A stretch of 64,000 bases of DNA, taken from Bacteroidales bacterium UBA3297 (lineage in GTDB: Bacteria; Bacteroidota; Bacteroidia; Bacteroidales; Paludibacteraceae). Below, piece by piece: positions 8,537 to 18,791 of this stretch (the stretch's first letter is position 1; the number at the start of each line of letters is the position of its first letter). The notes under the pieces are model-generated. The model was not told the DNA's origin. It made no database searches and was given only the letters and a program-made list of their open reading frames with translations. Where the stretch lies: assembly GCA_002362105.1 (NCBI GenBank), contig DETD01000013.1, positions 15,202 through 79,201 on the forward strand, read 5' to 3'. Both the position numbers and the translations under genes were made by a program.

Positions 8537-8565
8537 CAAAGGTAACAACTTTTTACGAATAGCAA
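8537..8565 (-). promoter_or_regulatory. Promoter facing the putative non-coding RNA
   Basis: On the minus strand, TTG (8563-8565), 18 bases and TACCTTTG (8537-8544) fit the Bacteroidota consensus. Confidence 0.4.
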
Positions 8566-8622
8566 TGTATTTTTACCGAAAAATGATGCAGTTGTTCTAA
8601 ATTCGGACACTTTAGGCGAAAG

Positions 8623-8664
8623 AAAGCCCCTCTGCAGGCTCTATCTTGTTGCAGAGGGGCTTTT
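8623..8664 (-). terminator. Terminator of the giant-adhesin gene block
   Basis: A long stem (aaagcccctctgca / tgcagaggggcttt) lies about 30 bases after the stop at 8693. It is the only terminator-like hairpin found between here and 33068, which supports one transcript for the five genes. Confidence 0.75.
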
Positions 8665-8692
8665 AGCTGTTGTATTTAAAGAAAAGTTCTGT

Positions 8693-10768
8693 CTAATAAT
8701 TTACTTTCTCAACCTCGGGTTCCGACATCTTTTCTGTAATTGGCAACACCATATATTCATATTCGTGGCCAACGTAAACCGACTTGTCAAAGTAACTGGT
8801 GTCGTTTCCTTTCACAGTTTTTACTATTTTGTAGTCACCTCCGTCTTCCTTACGGAAGATTCGTACAAATTTTATCTGGCATCCACAACGGCTCCATTCT
8901 ACAAAAATACCACCCTCTTTATGGTCTTTTACCAAACGGAGATTCTTTAAGCAGTGTTGACGAAGAATTTTAGTTTGGTACGGCACCATTTCTGCTACAG
9001 CCACATTTCCACTCTCGTCGTATATATTGAATTTATACGTTACCTTTTCGCCTACGAAAGCAACAGTATCCGCAAAAAAACGAGATGTGGTTTTACCCGT
9101 CCATTGCTCAGCCAAAGTCCAAGTGGTATCTGGTAAAATTTTTCTATACAAGTCTACTTTAGCCACATCAATACTTGGACTATCGAACCAGGAGAACTGA
9201 AGACTATTGTCTTCGTTTTGTTTAATTTCATCAAAGACAATCAAGGCTGGAGGGATGGTATCTGGCTTCATTAACTTGATGAACGGAGACAAACCACTGT
9301 GAGCATAGTTACCGCCAACAGCCTGTACCTTATAATAAATATCATTCGTCAACGAGCCTAAGAACAACTTTGTAGTATACTTTGTTTCTTTCAATATAGT
9401 ATCAGTACAACAAAGGAATTCAAATGTGCTATCGTTAGAAACAAAAACACGGTATCCCCTAATGTCATCCTCTGGGTTCTGATTCCACGTCAAAGTACAA
9501 ATACCAGCAGAATCAATAACACCCTTCAAGCCTGTAGGTATTGAAGGAGGCATCGTATCAGCAGGATATTTAAACACAATGTTACTATAACCCACCTGCC
9601 CCTCATCGCCATAAGCGGCTATACGGTAATAGTTGGTTTTAAACGGCCTTTTATCAACAAACGAGAAAGTTTTCGGTGACAGACGTTTAGAGATGGCCTC
9701 AAAAGAATCAACACCAGTCACATGAAGATGTCTGGCACGTTGCACTTCAAAAGCTCTAATTTCTTGCTTGTCCGGATTATCAACCGTCCATGTGATTTCA
9801 GCCTCAACTTTATTATTAAACCTAATGGTATTCACCATCGGACGAACCGTGTATCGGTCTACACATTTCTCAGTAACCACATTGCTTGGTTTACCAGTAA
9901 AGCCGAAACCACTTAAACCTACTATACGGTAATAGTATTTTTTTCCACACTCAGGCAAATCACTTCTATAAAAGATAGAGTCCTTGTCTACATCAGACAT
10001 AGTAATATGAATAATAGGTCGTTCGTTCACCTTCTTAAAATGAATCCCGTCTTCACTACGTTCCAAATCGTATCCCGAATATGCCTCATCCATTTCAGGA
10101 GTCAAGAACCAACTGAATCTGACCGACTTATCGTTTCTAAGAGACTTCAGTTGTGAAACAGCAGGTAGTTCAGTTTTTTTATTGGTAGTAATTTTGGCAA
10201 TTTCACAGCTCAACTTCAGCTTTTCGTTTTTAGGCCGCACTCTATATTCGTACACCTGCTGTGTCTGCACTTTATCGTCCAAATAGTTCAAAGCAGCATA
10301 CTTTGCAATATCCACACTAAATTCGGTGGAAAGCAAAAACATCGCATAGTACAAAGACTTTGCCTGTGGATTGGCAGTCATTTGGCGGTATTCCTCTTTA
10401 AATGCGTCTAATGAATCTGGCATTTCCTGTTTAATTCGCTCCATTGTAAGATCCTTATAAAGAATCATACTAAGGAGAGCCGCCTCCTTCGTCTTCTTTT
10501 CAAGATTAAAGATATCGCCAAAAGAGCCTTTTATTATAGGACTTAAAGTGGTCCAACCTTCCACAGAACCTGGTTGGCGTCTTTCTACCACAAAACCTTC
10601 TTCCACGCACTTTTGGTAAGTTTCTATATCTTTGGGATACCAACGTAAGAGCGTATTATAACCTGTATAATAGGCCTTTAAAACAATGTCGAACTTTTGC
10701 TGACTAAGACCGGCGAAAGCGTTGCACAAAAGGACAACAAATACAATTAGTTTATTAATATTTCGCAT
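8693..10768 (-). CDS. Secreted fibronectin-III-like multidomain protein
   Basis: A 691-residue protein with a signal peptide (MRNINKLIVFVVLLCNAFAG). About residues 210-680 contain several fibronectin type III-like modules, visible as repeated segments 'VRFSWFLTPE..YDLERSEDG', 'AEITWTV..FEVQRAR', 'CTLTWNQNPEDDIRGYRVF' and 'FVEWSRC..VRIFRKEDGG', often after P-P-x-x-P-T/A linkers. The first 200 residues are helical and unassigned. No T9SS sorting domain is visible at the C-terminus. It is the last gene of the run that begins with the giant SprB-repeat protein, ending about 30 bases before the terminator. I expect a role in adhesin assembly or as a surface accessory protein, but this is inference from position. 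Confidence 0.65.
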   Translation of the reverse strand: MRNINKLIVFVVLLCNAFAGLSQQKFDIVLKAYYTGYNTLLRWYPKDIETYQKCVEEGFVVERRQPGSVEGWTTLSPIIKGSFGDIFNLEKKTKEAALLSMILYKDLTMERIKQEMPDSLDAFKEEYRQMTANPQAKSLYYAMFLLSTEFSVDIAKYAALNYLDDKVQTQQVYEYRVRPKNEKLKLSCEIAKITTNKKTELPAVSQLKSLRNDKSVRFSWFLTPEMDEAYSGYDLERSEDGIHFKKVNERPIIHITMSDVDKDSIFYRSDLPECGKKYYYRIVGLSGFGFTGKPSNVVTEKCVDRYTVRPMVNTIRFNNKVEAEITWTVDNPDKQEIRAFEVQRARHLHVTGVDSFEAISKRLSPKTFSFVDKRPFKTNYYRIAAYGDEGQVGYSNIVFKYPADTMPPSIPTGLKGVIDSAGICTLTWNQNPEDDIRGYRVFVSNDSTFEFLCCTDTILKETKYTTKLFLGSLTNDIYYKVQAVGGNYAHSGLSPFIKLMKPDTIPPALIVFDEIKQNEDNSLQFSWFDSPSIDVAKVDLYRKILPDTTWTLAEQWTGKTTSRFFADTVAFVGEKVTYKFNIYDESGNVAVAEMVPYQTKILRQHCLKNLRLVKDHKEGGIFVEWSRCGCQIKFVRIFRKEDGGDYKIVKTVKGNDTSYFDKSVYVGHEYEYMVLPITEKMSEPEVEKVNY

Positions 10769-10787
10769 TTCTCTATTTTATACAAAA

Positions 10788-13700
10788 TTAATGACAGGTA
10801 ACTTCTTCTTTTGGCCCCATATGAACGTGCAAATCAGCATAAGTGTCAATTATATGACCAACCTTTAAATTGAAACTTGCAATTGCGTCTCCTTGTAAAG
10901 GAGAAGGTGCAGCACCTTTCAGTCCAAAGAATGCATTAGCCTCAATAACAGGAATTTTAGTAAAGTACAAATTCACGCCCAGATCTACACCGAAGTCTCC
11001 ATAAATACTTCCTTTGGCCCTCCACTTGGAATTTCCTTTACTAGGACGTGGACAATCGGTTAACAGCAAATCACAGCCACCTTCGATATAGAACCCGGCA
11101 AATACTAATGGAAATTTATCAAAAGAAAGATCCGCACGTGTGTTAACGGCAAATGCCACACCATGTGCTTTTTTATCGGTTGCCACCTCGTCGGCTGAAT
11201 AAGATACACTCTTAAACTTATTAGCCGCGTCAGGAGACAAAGGTTTCAAATTAGGGCTTGGCAATTCTCCTGTCATAAAGTAGGTTTTACCTTCAGCAAT
11301 ACCACCCAGGAACCTCAAATAAGCAGGATAGGTGTCGGAACCAATACGGAAATACCATTTTTCAGGAGAGATTCGCATATTTACGCTGGCATAACCTTCC
11401 ATCAATTCGCCAAAATCCGCTTTTACAGCAGAGTTCAAATTGAAGAACTTTTCAGAAGGAATATAATCGATTTTAGCCCAACCATGTATTGTACCACTAC
11501 TAGGGGCAATTTTTCCAAGAATATCATTGTTATTTTCATCTTTAGGATCAGTTGGCTTTAAGAAGTCATCTCTCAGTGCAGAACATACTTTTGACTCATT
11601 GGCCAATTTTGCCATATATTTTTCAACTTTCTCCAATTTGCTTGCCGCGTCAGTTACAAATTTAGGTGTTGGCGAAATCATAGAGAAATCACCACCAATG
11701 GTAATTTGTTCAACAGCAAAATCGCCGGCAAATTTGATATTCAGCTCCGCATTCAAATTTGCTAAATTTTCGCCTCCAAAAATCAAGCCAACACCAGCAA
11801 TTATACCCAGTTTTATATTCGGATCAGGAACATAATCTTTCACGTCAGCAAACACAAAAGGAGTATTTGGATCGTCTGGCGCATATTCTTCTGGCCATTG
11901 GTCTACTGGAATTCTTTTAACATTATTATTCATATGATAATAAGCACCACCAGTCAGACTCTTCAAATAAAGGCCTGAGAATACTGGAATACCGCTATTA
12001 GGAAAACTACAGCCCGCTTTAGTAAACCAATACTTAACCTTTTCATTATTTTTGGTAACACTACCAAAGCAGGCCTGCACATTGGCTGTTACGTCAACTG
12101 GCTTAATAGTAAGGTCTACCTTACCTTTAAATCCTTTGCCGAAGACTTCGTCATCTTTATACAAATCAATCTCACCCTTCAACTTTATAGCACCTATGTC
12201 TGCATCAAGACCAATGTGATTTACATCAATACCACCGAAGTGCCAATTTTCCGCAATTCCGCTGTTTTTCACCGTTCCATAGAAGGTTTTGAACAAGCCG
12301 CCAAAATCAGGAGCGATATTACCGCTGCCGTTAGGAATAACCTGTATTTTAGCATCCATAATCAAACCTCCGCAGGCTTCTTCATCAACTTTAAACTTTT
12401 GATTTATAGTTGGTTTTCCATTCCTCCACCCGAGTTCGTTCAAAGTCAGTGTCATGCCTAAGAACTTAGTTTCTAGCTTACCCTTCAAAGCAAGTCGGTC
12501 AAGAGATACCTTTTTCCCGACATTTTGGAAGGTGAGGCCTTCGAATGCAATACCCTCGAATTTACAATCATAACCCAAAAGGGAACCACCAGCCTCACCT
12601 TTGGAAGTAGCAGCAGAAGCCAAATCGAGCGAGCCATTAAGAACGATTTTGAAACGCAAGCGTCCAACAGAGTCTTCCGTAGCAGCATCACCAGAGGTAT
12701 TAGTTGAGATGGTTGAGGTTTCTACATCTCTATAATAATTTGTGATATAAACACCCGTACCAGGGTTAAGCGTTACAGTAGCCTTGTCGGTAAATGGAAC
12801 TTGGAAGGTTTGTCCTGCTTCGCCAGTTGTGGCCTTACCTGCAAATCCATATTTCTTATTGCCAGTTTTCTCGTCGGTATGTAATGATACACGAATAGAA
12901 TAATTGAATTTCAATACGTCATTTGAATTGTTTTCTCTGTTTAACAATTCTTGCTCAGTATTAGCATGCGTCAATGCATCTTTACTTGAGACCTTTTTTA
13001 AGAAAGGAATATCAATGTCGCCATCCATTTCTCCCTTCATAAATTCGTTTTGGTAGAACTCGACAGCAACATTATCTAGTGAGATTCTAGCACCTGCATT
13101 ACCTAAATTTTTGTTAACCAGGTGCTCACCTTTAGCCTTTCCTGTAAAACCATAGTCATCGATAAACATATCGTAGACAGTAGCTTCGGGAATTTCATCA
13201 GAGTCATTCAATTTAAAATCTTCAGGGAAATAGCAAGTCAGTTTCCTAAGCGCAAACCCAGTCCAAGTCTCAGCTGAAAGTCCCTGTGGCATATATCCTG
13301 ATGGGAGTTCAAAATCAGGCGCATTTTTCACAGTACTCAAATCAATGACAGCATCTGAAACCTCAAACACAAAGTTTTTTGCGTCTTTTACTTTGAAAGG
13401 AGAAGAAAAACACAATTTTGAAACAAAACCACCTTTGGCGTCAAGAGAGAAAACCGCACGGACATGCTTATCCTCTTTTTCAGTCCAGGCCTCATATTCA
13501 GGATTTGTATTCTTTTGTTCTATTATATTACCATGTTGATCTTTTTTTTCTGGCATTTTATCCTGAACCTTGCCTTTTTTCATGGCCACCAAGTAGTCGA
13601 GGAAGTCTACATAGCCTTGTAAGTGTACAGCCTGCACACCATTACAGTTAAACTCGACATAGTTACTTCCATCTTTGCTTTCATCGGGTAATTTACAATT

Positions 13701-14168
13701 CCCCAACTCTTTTTTTACAGTTGACGGATCTTTTACAAAAACCAAATTAGCTTTATCTTTAAGAAGAGGAATTGTGTAATTTCTATCTAGATATATACGA
13801 GTTCTTTGTTCGGGGTCACCCTTTTTGAAGAAGACATCGCCCTTAAAGCAAATGGCATTCGATTCCCCACCCTGTTCAGGTAAGAATGGCAAGGTCACTT
13901 TAATAACAGCTTCGGCTTTGGTCATGTTATCGCCGAGATTTTCACCTCTCACCATTTTCATATTGTCGAGTGCCGCATAGAAATAAATCTGACCGAATTC
14001 ACCTTCGAAACCAACTGGCATATTAAAGCCAACACCAAAATCCTTGATATTATTCAAATCACCAAGAATTTCTTCTGCACTCTTGTCCTTTAAGTCGTTG
14101 ACATCAACGGCAGAGAGAGAGAAGCAACTTGCAAGAAAAAAATATATTAATAAGAGTGTTCGTTTCAT
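10788..14168 (-). CDS. Large secreted protein, function unknown
   Basis: An 1126-residue protein with a signal peptide (MKRTLLLIYFFLASCFSLSA). The rest is rich in beta-strand patterns with many Gly-Asp and Lys-Gly turns and phrases repeated in diverged form ('LKGEIDLYKDDEVFGKGFKGKVDL', 'KLGIIAGVGLIFGGENLANLNAEL', 'FGVDLGVNLYFTKIPVIEANAFFGLKG'). The last third reads like amphipathic strands of a barrel or a long beta-sheet domain. I recognise no family. It lies 9 bases after the protease-like gene and 19 bases before the fibronectin-like gene, so it is almost certainly co-transcribed with both. Confidence 0.6.
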   Translation of the reverse strand: MKRTLLLIYFFLASCFSLSAVDVNDLKDKSAEEILGDLNNIKDFGVGFNMPVGFEGEFGQIYFYAALDNMKMVRGENLGDNMTKAEAVIKVTLPFLPEQGGESNAICFKGDVFFKKGDPEQRTRIYLDRNYTIPLLKDKANLVFVKDPSTVKKELGNCKLPDESKDGSNYVEFNCNGVQAVHLQGYVDFLDYLVAMKKGKVQDKMPEKKDQHGNIIEQKNTNPEYEAWTEKEDKHVRAVFSLDAKGGFVSKLCFSSPFKVKDAKNFVFEVSDAVIDLSTVKNAPDFELPSGYMPQGLSAETWTGFALRKLTCYFPEDFKLNDSDEIPEATVYDMFIDDYGFTGKAKGEHLVNKNLGNAGARISLDNVAVEFYQNEFMKGEMDGDIDIPFLKKVSSKDALTHANTEQELLNRENNSNDVLKFNYSIRVSLHTDEKTGNKKYGFAGKATTGEAGQTFQVPFTDKATVTLNPGTGVYITNYYRDVETSTISTNTSGDAATEDSVGRLRFKIVLNGSLDLASAATSKGEAGGSLLGYDCKFEGIAFEGLTFQNVGKKVSLDRLALKGKLETKFLGMTLTLNELGWRNGKPTINQKFKVDEEACGGLIMDAKIQVIPNGSGNIAPDFGGLFKTFYGTVKNSGIAENWHFGGIDVNHIGLDADIGAIKLKGEIDLYKDDEVFGKGFKGKVDLTIKPVDVTANVQACFGSVTKNNEKVKYWFTKAGCSFPNSGIPVFSGLYLKSLTGGAYYHMNNNVKRIPVDQWPEEYAPDDPNTPFVFADVKDYVPDPNIKLGIIAGVGLIFGGENLANLNAELNIKFAGDFAVEQITIGGDFSMISPTPKFVTDAASKLEKVEKYMAKLANESKVCSALRDDFLKPTDPKDENNNDILGKIAPSSGTIHGWAKIDYIPSEKFFNLNSAVKADFGELMEGYASVNMRISPEKWYFRIGSDTYPAYLRFLGGIAEGKTYFMTGELPSPNLKPLSPDAANKFKSVSYSADEVATDKKAHGVAFAVNTRADLSFDKFPLVFAGFYIEGGCDLLLTDCPRPSKGNSKWRAKGSIYGDFGVDLGVNLYFTKIPVIEANAFFGLKGAAPSPLQGDAIASFNLKVGHIIDTYADLHVHMGPKEEVTCH

Positions 14169-14176
14169 AAGTAAAT

Positions 14177-17100
14177 TTATTCAAATGTCTTTATAATACT
14201 TGGAAATGTTCTTCCGCATATGTTGAAATAATCTTCATTTTCATCAATACTGAGAAAATAGGACACTTTATCATACATAGAAGTATATTTAGAATAATGG
14301 TTATACATCAACCTCATATAAAATTCAGATAACGAATAGTCAAATCCGCTTAGTTCGTAGGCTGTAGAATAATCCTCCGAGCTATTAAACGCATCCTTTA
14401 ATTTTTCATTGGTTGTAATGCGAAAATAATTAACAGCATTTTTTCTGCTTTGAATGCCTATATTAGGAAAATCCTTCTTAAATTGTTTTTCATCAAGAAA
14501 ATCATATGAGCAATTTTTTTCATCTAAGTATCTTGCTACACTTCTAAGAACGGTTTTGAGTTGATCTTTGAGCTGGTCTTCATGCGTAAAAGCGAAATCT
14601 ACCATTAACTTATTTGTAACACTTGACTCAATATCAGCCGTTGAAACATCTACAAGTTTCTTTAGTTGACTAAAATTCAAATTACCTTTATAAGAAGTAG
14701 GTTGATAGAGATCTATCTTGTTCCAGATATCTTTCAAATTTAGTTGTTCCAAATACTTCTTACTATTAAGTATATTTGAAGGTGATTCTAGAGAACCAAA
14801 CCATTCTGTGGAAACAGCAACAAAGAAAGCCCAGCATTTTTCTCCACTGAATACTGTCGGTATTGATTCTAACTGCCCATTCATCACAATCTGTTCATCA
14901 ATAATTGTATAATCAGGAAGTTCTTTTACTTTTTTTGTTTTGCTTTCTATTATTACATACCATTCTTCGTCAATTGAGTAAATTGTATTGTCAGGTATTT
15001 CAACTGATACTACCGAACAATTTTTTACCTCTGCTTTAAATTTTTCATTTCCTTTAGATGTTGAAAAAGATACGTAACCACCTGCATATGAAGCATCAGA
15101 CGGGAGATTGAGACGTTTTATATCCAAAGACACATTGCAAGGTGTAGGTGCTTGATTGTTAGAATTGGGAGAATTATTTTGATTATTAATTTCTGTTTCT
15201 GATTGGTTTTGATTATCAGCAGTATTGTTATCGCTATTTTTTCCCAATCCAGAACACCAACGTTTTTTTATGCCGTCTGAATTACCAGTAAGGAGAGCGT
15301 CCATTATAGCACTAAAAGGACTATCGATATTTTCTGCCATTTTATCTATCGCCTTAGAAGTTGTTTCCGAAATTGTATGTTTAGTTATATCATAGGGATA
15401 GGCAACAATCTGCCCTTCTTTAGTACTATTTAATGCTATTTCAATTCTTCTTTGTATTCTCTTAAACTGTCTGTACATATTATTACGGACGAGTTCTCTT
15501 TTTTTATCTGAAAGTTTTTTGTATCTAGATTTCAACCCCTTAGATAACAATTCTCCACCAACAGCCATCGCAAGATCTATACCAGTGCCGCACAAACATT
15601 CCTGCCATGTAGTATTTTCTTTTGTTATGCAGTCAATAGATTTAAATAAGATATCAAGACCTTCTACAATTCTCTCCCAATTTTTACCAGCATTAAATTC
15701 ATCTTTACAATCATCAAAAACCTGTTTCCCGAGGTCTTTTGCTCCTGTCCAAAAACCTCCTAATGGCCCCTCTTCTAGTTCATCTTGCTGTTTTTCCTCT
15801 TCTGTTCTATCATCAAAAGCTTTTTCAAGCAACTTCGAAATAGTGAATTTTAAACCGCCTTTAACCGCACACTTACCTAATTTGGCCAACCATTCAGAAT
15901 CATCAGAATCATCCAAAAAAGACAAATGAATGAGTTGTCCATTTTCTATACCTACCCACTGGTAATACTTAGTCAGATAACGTTCTGCAACATTTGCATC
16001 TGACTTCGGATAATCCATAATGTTTTCTGGCAAGTCGCCTTCGCTAACCCCATTATAATCAAAAACGTGCTGAATATCATATAGACCATGGCATAATTCG
16101 TGAGCGATTATGTTAGAATTAAGCGATATATTGTTTTCCTCTCCTACAACAATATATCCAACAGTTTTATTTAACGGCATATAACCTTCTAACCCTTCTT
16201 TTTGAGCTGTTGGAATTAGGAATAAACATGCGTCATAGTCTGAGAAATCATCAACGAACTGACTATAATTCTGACGTATATATTTCATCTCGTCAGTTTC
16301 ATTAGAAAAATGCTTATCAGTTGCATTGGTATTAAGTCCATCCTTTAAAAAGGATTGAAGATAAAAATCGTTTTCACCATCGAAAGTTTTTCCTTTGGTA
16401 AACTCAAACTTCTTGCCTAAAGGCTCAAACATCTTATTGACCTCATTTTGCATTTGCTCTATGTTCAACGTCATTTCATTAAGCACAGGAGCAAGCAAAA
16501 TCTTCTTAGTTTGGTGCGACATACTGTAGATATTCACCACGCCCACCGTTTTTTCGTCGCCAGGACACTGACCACCTACTTTTTCAGCCTTTTTACGGGC
16601 ATAAATCTTCAACGAGGTGTTCTTTTTACCTCCATAGATTTTAAGTTTCACCTTGTTCCCGTAGGTCTCTTTGTCGAGTTTTACTGCATTACCATCGGCA
16701 GCATAGCAATAGAAGTCAACATCTTCAAGTTTTAATGTAGATTCCGACTGTCTCTTATCGCCAATTTCAGCAGTAATCCATCTCACCTCACCCTCAACCA
16801 TAGAAATCCACGCAATAGGGTAAGTAGAATACTGCCACTCGTAACTCTTCTTCACCAACTCGGCAGTAAATGGAGACGGAGATTTGTCAATATATGGGTC
16901 GTACTTTTCGCCATTCAATCCTTTCTCAACATCGAAAACAATCACACCGTCTTCGTTATCCAAACCACTTGATGGCAAATCACAGGTTTCATCAGCTTTC
17001 AATACCTTACCAACTTTCTCAGGGTTTCCCTCTGAATCTACGGCATAAAGTTCTCCATTATATATAATAGTTTGGTTCTTATAGTTCTTAGCTTCGTCTA

Positions 17101-18760
17101 AATTATTAACTTCTGTACCTAAATTTTCTTGCTGCTTTGCCTTGTCCGCACCCTGTTTTTTACCGGCAAAATCATTCAGATTTATCACCAGGTTATCAAC
17201 ATCGTTATGCACAACCCTTACCTCTCCTTTACACAAGTAACGGTCAGAATTGATATAGATGTTATCGAACTTTACATTCAAGCCCAGTTTATTTTTTAAC
17301 AGAGTGCAAGAGACTATACCACTACCAGAGAACGAATTATCGGACCCTTTATTTGTAATTTCGGTTACAGTAATAATCTCATTGCTGTTTGTTCCATAGA
17401 AATAGTCTTTAACGTCCAGAGTTTCCAGCAAGTTCTCGCACACAATTGGGTCCAAATTAGCCTCACAGTTATCCGAGCCCATCTTTATCTCTGCCAATTT
17501 GAACTTATACTCGTTACTTTTTGGGGAGAGTATTTCCGGTTCATTCTCCTTATTACAATTGGTTGCGCCAATCACATAACAAACGTATTCCCTGCCCGGC
17601 TCCAGATTTTTCAGTACAGTAGAAAGAGAACTTATTCCATCTATTACCGCTTTTTCTGCTGACGCATCCGTCAGATCACTTCGGTAATAATAGACATAGT
17701 ATTTGCAAAAGTCGCCATTTTCAGCTTTCCAAAAAGCTTCGGCATTCTTCTCATCCTCATTAACATCCACTTTCTCAAGGACGACTTTCAGTTTATCGTC
17801 GGTCTTTTTCACTTTGGTGTTATCGAAAATCTCTTCCTTAGCAGGACATTCTCCATAAGTAAAACAATTCTTATTACTAACACCATTGTTCTTAAAAGCA
17901 TAGTAATCATCTTTTTTTCCTGTTATATTGTCTCCCTTGGCAATAACATACCAACAGTACTCTTTCCCTTTCTGAAAATTAGCAGAAAGAGGTACATAAC
18001 GGAAAGTATTGTTATTAACTTTATCACTAAAGACGGGCATCATCATCTTGTTTTCTGCAGTTATCTCAGAAAACATGTTAGCTGCAAGGTTAGTACTATT
18101 ACTTTTCTCGGTCAGCACAAACTCATATACTTTGTTCGATGGTCCGTAGGCAATCGGATCCATCCACTGGAACTGTACACCATTATCATACAAACCTATA
18201 GCCTTATTGACTCCACATGCTCCATCTTCTGGGTAAACAGCAACCGGAGGTTCCGCTTGGTTTAAATAGCAGAACATACTAAAAGGTTCACTTAGGGGAA
18301 CATTCCTCTTGTAAAAATCAAATGCCTGAAAAACAAATTCGTATGAACCTTCTGGCAAACAATAGCCGTTATTCGCATAATTGCCTTTTGAACGGACACC
18401 CCTATTTTCGGCTTCAGGTGTAAACAAAAGGCTTACATAATCTCTTAAATCGTTAATAACATTAGCGTTAGACAATTCAATTGGATAAGGAGTAACACTC
18501 TCTAATACAACAGTATTACCAGTCTTGACCTTTACCGATAAACTAAAGCGCAAACTATTATCGTATTTGCTGATATCCCTCAATATAGCTTTTACTTGCA
18601 CACGGTTTGCTCCAGAATTAAAATAATCGCCCAAACAGTTGGTATAAGGCGGCAACATAACCGCATTAATTTGGATAGGATAGATCGCAGTTTGGGCCTG
18701 TATATGACCCGTGGTTAAAAGCAATACGGCTGTAATAATGAGTTTAACGAAGGTTTTCAT
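14177..18760 (-). CDS. Large secreted protein with a zinc-metalloprotease-like motif
   Basis: A 1527-residue protein with a signal peptide (MKTFVKLIITAVLLLTTGHI). The N-terminal half has fibronectin-like modules (for example 'FQWMDPIAYGPSNKVYEFVL' and 'EYVCYVIGATN'). Residues 887-898 read HELCHGLYDIQH, followed by NIMDY at 913-917. This gives an HExxH zinc site, a possible third ligand at H898, and a Met-turn like that of metzincins. The spacing to the third histidine is one residue longer than the classic HExxHxxGxxH. A low-complexity Asn/Gln-rich linker lies near residue 1185. It may process or anchor the giant adhesin encoded upstream, but that is inference. Protease activity itself is not shown. 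Confidence 0.6.
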   Translation of the reverse strand: MKTFVKLIITAVLLLTTGHIQAQTAIYPIQINAVMLPPYTNCLGDYFNSGANRVQVKAILRDISKYDNSLRFSLSVKVKTGNTVVLESVTPYPIELSNANVINDLRDYVSLLFTPEAENRGVRSKGNYANNGYCLPEGSYEFVFQAFDFYKRNVPLSEPFSMFCYLNQAEPPVAVYPEDGACGVNKAIGLYDNGVQFQWMDPIAYGPSNKVYEFVLTEKSNSTNLAANMFSEITAENKMMMPVFSDKVNNNTFRYVPLSANFQKGKEYCWYVIAKGDNITGKKDDYYAFKNNGVSNKNCFTYGECPAKEEIFDNTKVKKTDDKLKVVLEKVDVNEDEKNAEAFWKAENGDFCKYYVYYYRSDLTDASAEKAVIDGISSLSTVLKNLEPGREYVCYVIGATNCNKENEPEILSPKSNEYKFKLAEIKMGSDNCEANLDPIVCENLLETLDVKDYFYGTNSNEIITVTEITNKGSDNSFSGSGIVSCTLLKNKLGLNVKFDNIYINSDRYLCKGEVRVVHNDVDNLVINLNDFAGKKQGADKAKQQENLGTEVNNLDEAKNYKNQTIIYNGELYAVDSEGNPEKVGKVLKADETCDLPSSGLDNEDGVIVFDVEKGLNGEKYDPYIDKSPSPFTAELVKKSYEWQYSTYPIAWISMVEGEVRWITAEIGDKRQSESTLKLEDVDFYCYAADGNAVKLDKETYGNKVKLKIYGGKKNTSLKIYARKKAEKVGGQCPGDEKTVGVVNIYSMSHQTKKILLAPVLNEMTLNIEQMQNEVNKMFEPLGKKFEFTKGKTFDGENDFYLQSFLKDGLNTNATDKHFSNETDEMKYIRQNYSQFVDDFSDYDACLFLIPTAQKEGLEGYMPLNKTVGYIVVGEENNISLNSNIIAHELCHGLYDIQHVFDYNGVSEGDLPENIMDYPKSDANVAERYLTKYYQWVGIENGQLIHLSFLDDSDDSEWLAKLGKCAVKGGLKFTISKLLEKAFDDRTEEEKQQDELEEGPLGGFWTGAKDLGKQVFDDCKDEFNAGKNWERIVEGLDILFKSIDCITKENTTWQECLCGTGIDLAMAVGGELLSKGLKSRYKKLSDKKRELVRNNMYRQFKRIQRRIEIALNSTKEGQIVAYPYDITKHTISETTSKAIDKMAENIDSPFSAIMDALLTGNSDGIKKRWCSGLGKNSDNNTADNQNQSETEINNQNNSPNSNNQAPTPCNVSLDIKRLNLPSDASYAGGYVSFSTSKGNEKFKAEVKNCSVVSVEIPDNTIYSIDEEWYVIIESKTKKVKELPDYTIIDEQIVMNGQLESIPTVFSGEKCWAFFVAVSTEWFGSLESPSNILNSKKYLEQLNLKDIWNKIDLYQPTSYKGNLNFSQLKKLVDVSTADIESSVTNKLMVDFAFTHEDQLKDQLKTVLRSVARYLDEKNCSYDFLDEKQFKKDFPNIGIQSRKNAVNYFRITTNEKLKDAFNSSEDYSTAYELSGFDYSLSEFYMRLMYNHYSKYTSMYDKVSYFLSIDENEDYFNICGRTFPSIIKTFE

Positions 18761-18791
18761 ATAAGATGTCTGTCAATAAAGTTCAAATTAA

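Larger units (their letters stand above)
7935..8692. other. 758-base stretch without a convincing protein gene
   Basis: No frame looks coding on either strand. The stretch contains, on the minus strand, a promoter (8537-8565), a transcript-sized span and a strong terminator (8064-8101). It also holds the terminator of the next gene block (8623-8664). See the non-coding RNA entry. Confidence 0.6.
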
